Below, one piece after another: positions 20,074 through 21,928 of a stretch of 21,928 bases of DNA (the stretch's first letter is position 1; each line of letters opens with the position of its first letter). The translations under genes were made by a program, and so were the position numbers. The DNA comes from Conidiobolus incongruus B7586 (lineage: Eukaryota > Entomophthoromycota > Entomophthoromycetes > Entomophthorales > Conidiobolaceae). Location: the NCBI GenBank assembly GCA_000697335.1, contig JNEM01008585.1, positions 1 to 21,928 on the forward strand. The letters are read 5' to 3'. The notes beneath the pieces were generated by a model. It saw only the letters and a list, made by a program, of their open reading frames with translations, had not been told where the DNA came from and did no database searches.

Positions 20074-21375
20074 TTTTTAATATTAATTTACAAATAAATA
20101 ATAGGTTTATTTAAAGATAATAACTTATTAAAATTTCATTTTCTAATCTCATTAATTAATTAATTTGTATTACCATTGATGATATATGATAATGATAATG
20201 ACAATGACAATATATTTCTTGAGTAATTTTGTCCTCATATGATATCATATGCATTTTTTGATCCATTTTTTTCAATACAATTATATTTATAGTTAATCTG
20301 TTATCCATTAATTTTAACAAGTTTGATGCATATACCAATAAGAATTCAATATTGTTCTTGTTAGCATTATTTTGAAAAACAATTATAATAAAAATTATCA
20401 AAATTATATAGCATATATTAGGTTGATATCTAGGAGTCAGTCGATTTATTTTACTCAGCTTTATCTCTAAACTCTTTTATTTTATAAAATCTTAACAATA
20501 ATAGATTTTTTATTTTAATTAATTAAACAATTATTTTTAATAAAAATTTTGTTCCCTTTTCATTAACTTTAAATTATACTAGATCAAGAAATATAAACTA
20601 ATAAATTTAAGCCCAATAATATATCAAATATCTTATCCAACTATATATTTTAGATACTAGTTATAGAAATTAATTCCATATGATTTTTATTTAAAAGGTT
20701 ACCAATATATTAATAATTAATTTTACTTTTTCTATTTATTATTCTTTAATTTGGGGTAAAAATTTAAGTTTGAAGAAAAAATTATATATGATATTTGATG
20801 AAATTTTCGAAATTGATAGTTTAATTATAAAATGGAAAATTAATATTTAGTTATACTTTAATAATCATAGTTCTATTATAAAAACACATTTCATTTATAA
20901 TATATAAAATACCAAAATCTATCATTGTTTTTTTAAAATAAATTAATTAGAAATCAGTTTTAAGTTTGCTAAACATATTGCTTTAATTATACTTATTTTT
21001 TTTATTTTTTATCAGTAATTAAATATATTTTATGTTACTTTTTTCTAATTTTATTTTATCAATACTAGTTTTATATTTTGATCAGGATATTAGAGACTTG
21101 TATTATTTATTTCCTATTAAAACTATTTAATATAAATACAAAAATATTGTGACTTGTAATATTAAAATGGACTTTGAAATATTTGAAAAAATTTGCCATT
21201 ATGAATTTAGTAGCCTTTATATTGAACATTTTATTCGCTTTTCTTTATTGCAAAATATATAGCAGTCATTATAGTTGGTTTTTATACTTTAACAATAATT
21301 AATATATTATGTAAATATTATATACTATAATTTAGGCATTTATTTAATTAATTATATCATTATATTATTTCCTTA
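20074..21375. other. AT-rich intergenic spacer
   Basis: No gene supported. A small imperfect 6-base repeat (GATAAT/GACAAT) lies near 20188-20211. An 81-codon open stretch on the minus strand over it is rejected as spacer. Composition drifts toward extreme A+T after about 20450. Confidence 0.55.
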
Positions 21376-21928
21376 ATTGAAAATAAATAAATGTTAATAA
21401 GTATAAAATATTATATAAAAAGTTAAAATCAATATATTATTATAAATATAAAAAATAAAAAAATTTAATATCTAATTTTTCAAATATATTATTAGTTTCA
21501 GAAAAGAAATATATTATATGGGAAAATAAACGATTATTAACTATATATATGGAAATATAATGTTTTTTATCTAAAAATTAATTTTCAATAATTTATTATT
21601 TAATTAATCTTATATTAAATAATAATCACCAAAAGATTTTTATTATTAGTAATACTTAACCATTAGTCTTAAATCATCTTTTAAATATATATAAATAACT
21701 TTTAAAAATGATTTTTTATTCTAATCAATAATTAAATATTAGATAAATTATATTATTTCTAAATAAGAAATATTTTAAAATTTGTTAAAATCTAAGAGTA
21801 TTTTTAGCTATTATTCAAATATTTATTAAATATATATATATATATATTAAATAATATTTCATTTTATTTAAAAAAAATACTAAAATATTCTAAAATTAGT
21901 TAAACAAGTATATTATATAAATTAAAGT
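21376..21928 (+). mobile_element. Decayed Tc1-type transposon, copy 2, left part, cut by the window end
   Basis: ATTGAAAATAAATAAAT at 21376 matches the inverted complement of the right end of copy 1 (1196-1216). From about 21618 the sequence follows copy 1 from about 133 onward: AATAATAATCACCAAAAG against AATAGTAATCATCAAAAG, then CTTAACCATTAG against CTTAACCATAAG, and TTGTTAAAATCTAA later. Order and orientation are the same as in copy 1. The gap between the end repeat and the transposase start is about 110 bases longer than in copy 1, so one copy has gained or lost sequence. It contains the helix-turn-helix part only and is broken by stops and frameshifts. Confidence 0.65.

Noticed and set aside
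20156-20401. 81-codon open frame on the minus strand
   Set aside because: Low-complexity spacer (Ile/Asn/His-rich), with a microsatellite giving the HCHYHYH-like end.
1-21928. Changed genetic code with TAA/TAG as Gln and TGA as Trp
   Set aside because: It would open SQR, surface gene 3 and much of the transposon DNA. But healthy genes here use CAA and TGG, three of them end at TAA where the family length or a GPI tail demands it, mariner stops fall at Trp positions, and SQR also lost a catalytic Cys. Decay explains more.
1-21928. CRISPR arrays, bacterial-type operons or ribosome binding sites
   Set aside because: None seen; introns and the tRNA show eukaryotic nuclear DNA.

Overview
The window is very AT-rich eukaryotic nuclear DNA, most likely from a fungus. 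The evidence is spliceosomal introns of about 50-67 nt with GTAA donors, TATA boxes 45-85 nt before start codons, a eukaryotic tRNA-Val(AAC), nuclear genes for mitochondrial respiratory proteins, and secreted Ser/Thr-rich proteins with GPI-type tails. The GPI-type proteins and the complex I subunit look fungal, but I cannot name a genus.

Layout. 1-1216: a decayed Tc1-type DNA transposon. 2887-4362 (minus): a four-exon sulfide:quinone oxidoreductase (SQR) gene that is almost complete but carries two in-frame stops and lacks one catalytic cysteine. 6111-6440: a GC-richer island with no good ORF and a chain of hairpins, possibly an unidentified structured RNA. 6891-7190: an NDUFB10-like complex I subunit. 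8875-9293: a four-exon NDUFA4-like protein with a CCAAT box inside an inverted repeat in its promoter. 9905-9977 (minus): tRNA-Val. 11284-12048, 13463-14029 (minus, broken) and 19531-20073: three genes for small secreted proteins with a signal peptide, a cysteine-containing head, a Ser/Thr/Pro-rich stalk and a GPI-type tail. 16260-17145: a decayed mariner. Near 18402: a hAT-like transposon end. 21376-21928: a second Tc1 copy, same orientation as the first, running off the window. The rest is AT-rich spacer.

The left half is a loose neighbourhood of mitochondrial electron-transport genes: SQR would feed electrons to ubiquinone, and the other two belong to complex I or the NDUFA4/complex IV group. 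The right half is a surface-protein neighbourhood bounded by transposon relics. Two of its proteins share a cysteine framework, C-x5-C-x(7,10)-C-x2-C-x17-KPG, that I do not recognise as a named domain.

The transposon relics are short of CA and TG and rich in TA, and several of their stops fall where the family has Trp or Gln. This fits RIP-like C-to-T decay. Host genes here use CAA and TGG normally and three of them end at TAA in sensible places, so the in-frame stops in SQR and the third surface gene look more like gene decay than a changed genetic code. Recoding or readthrough is not excluded.
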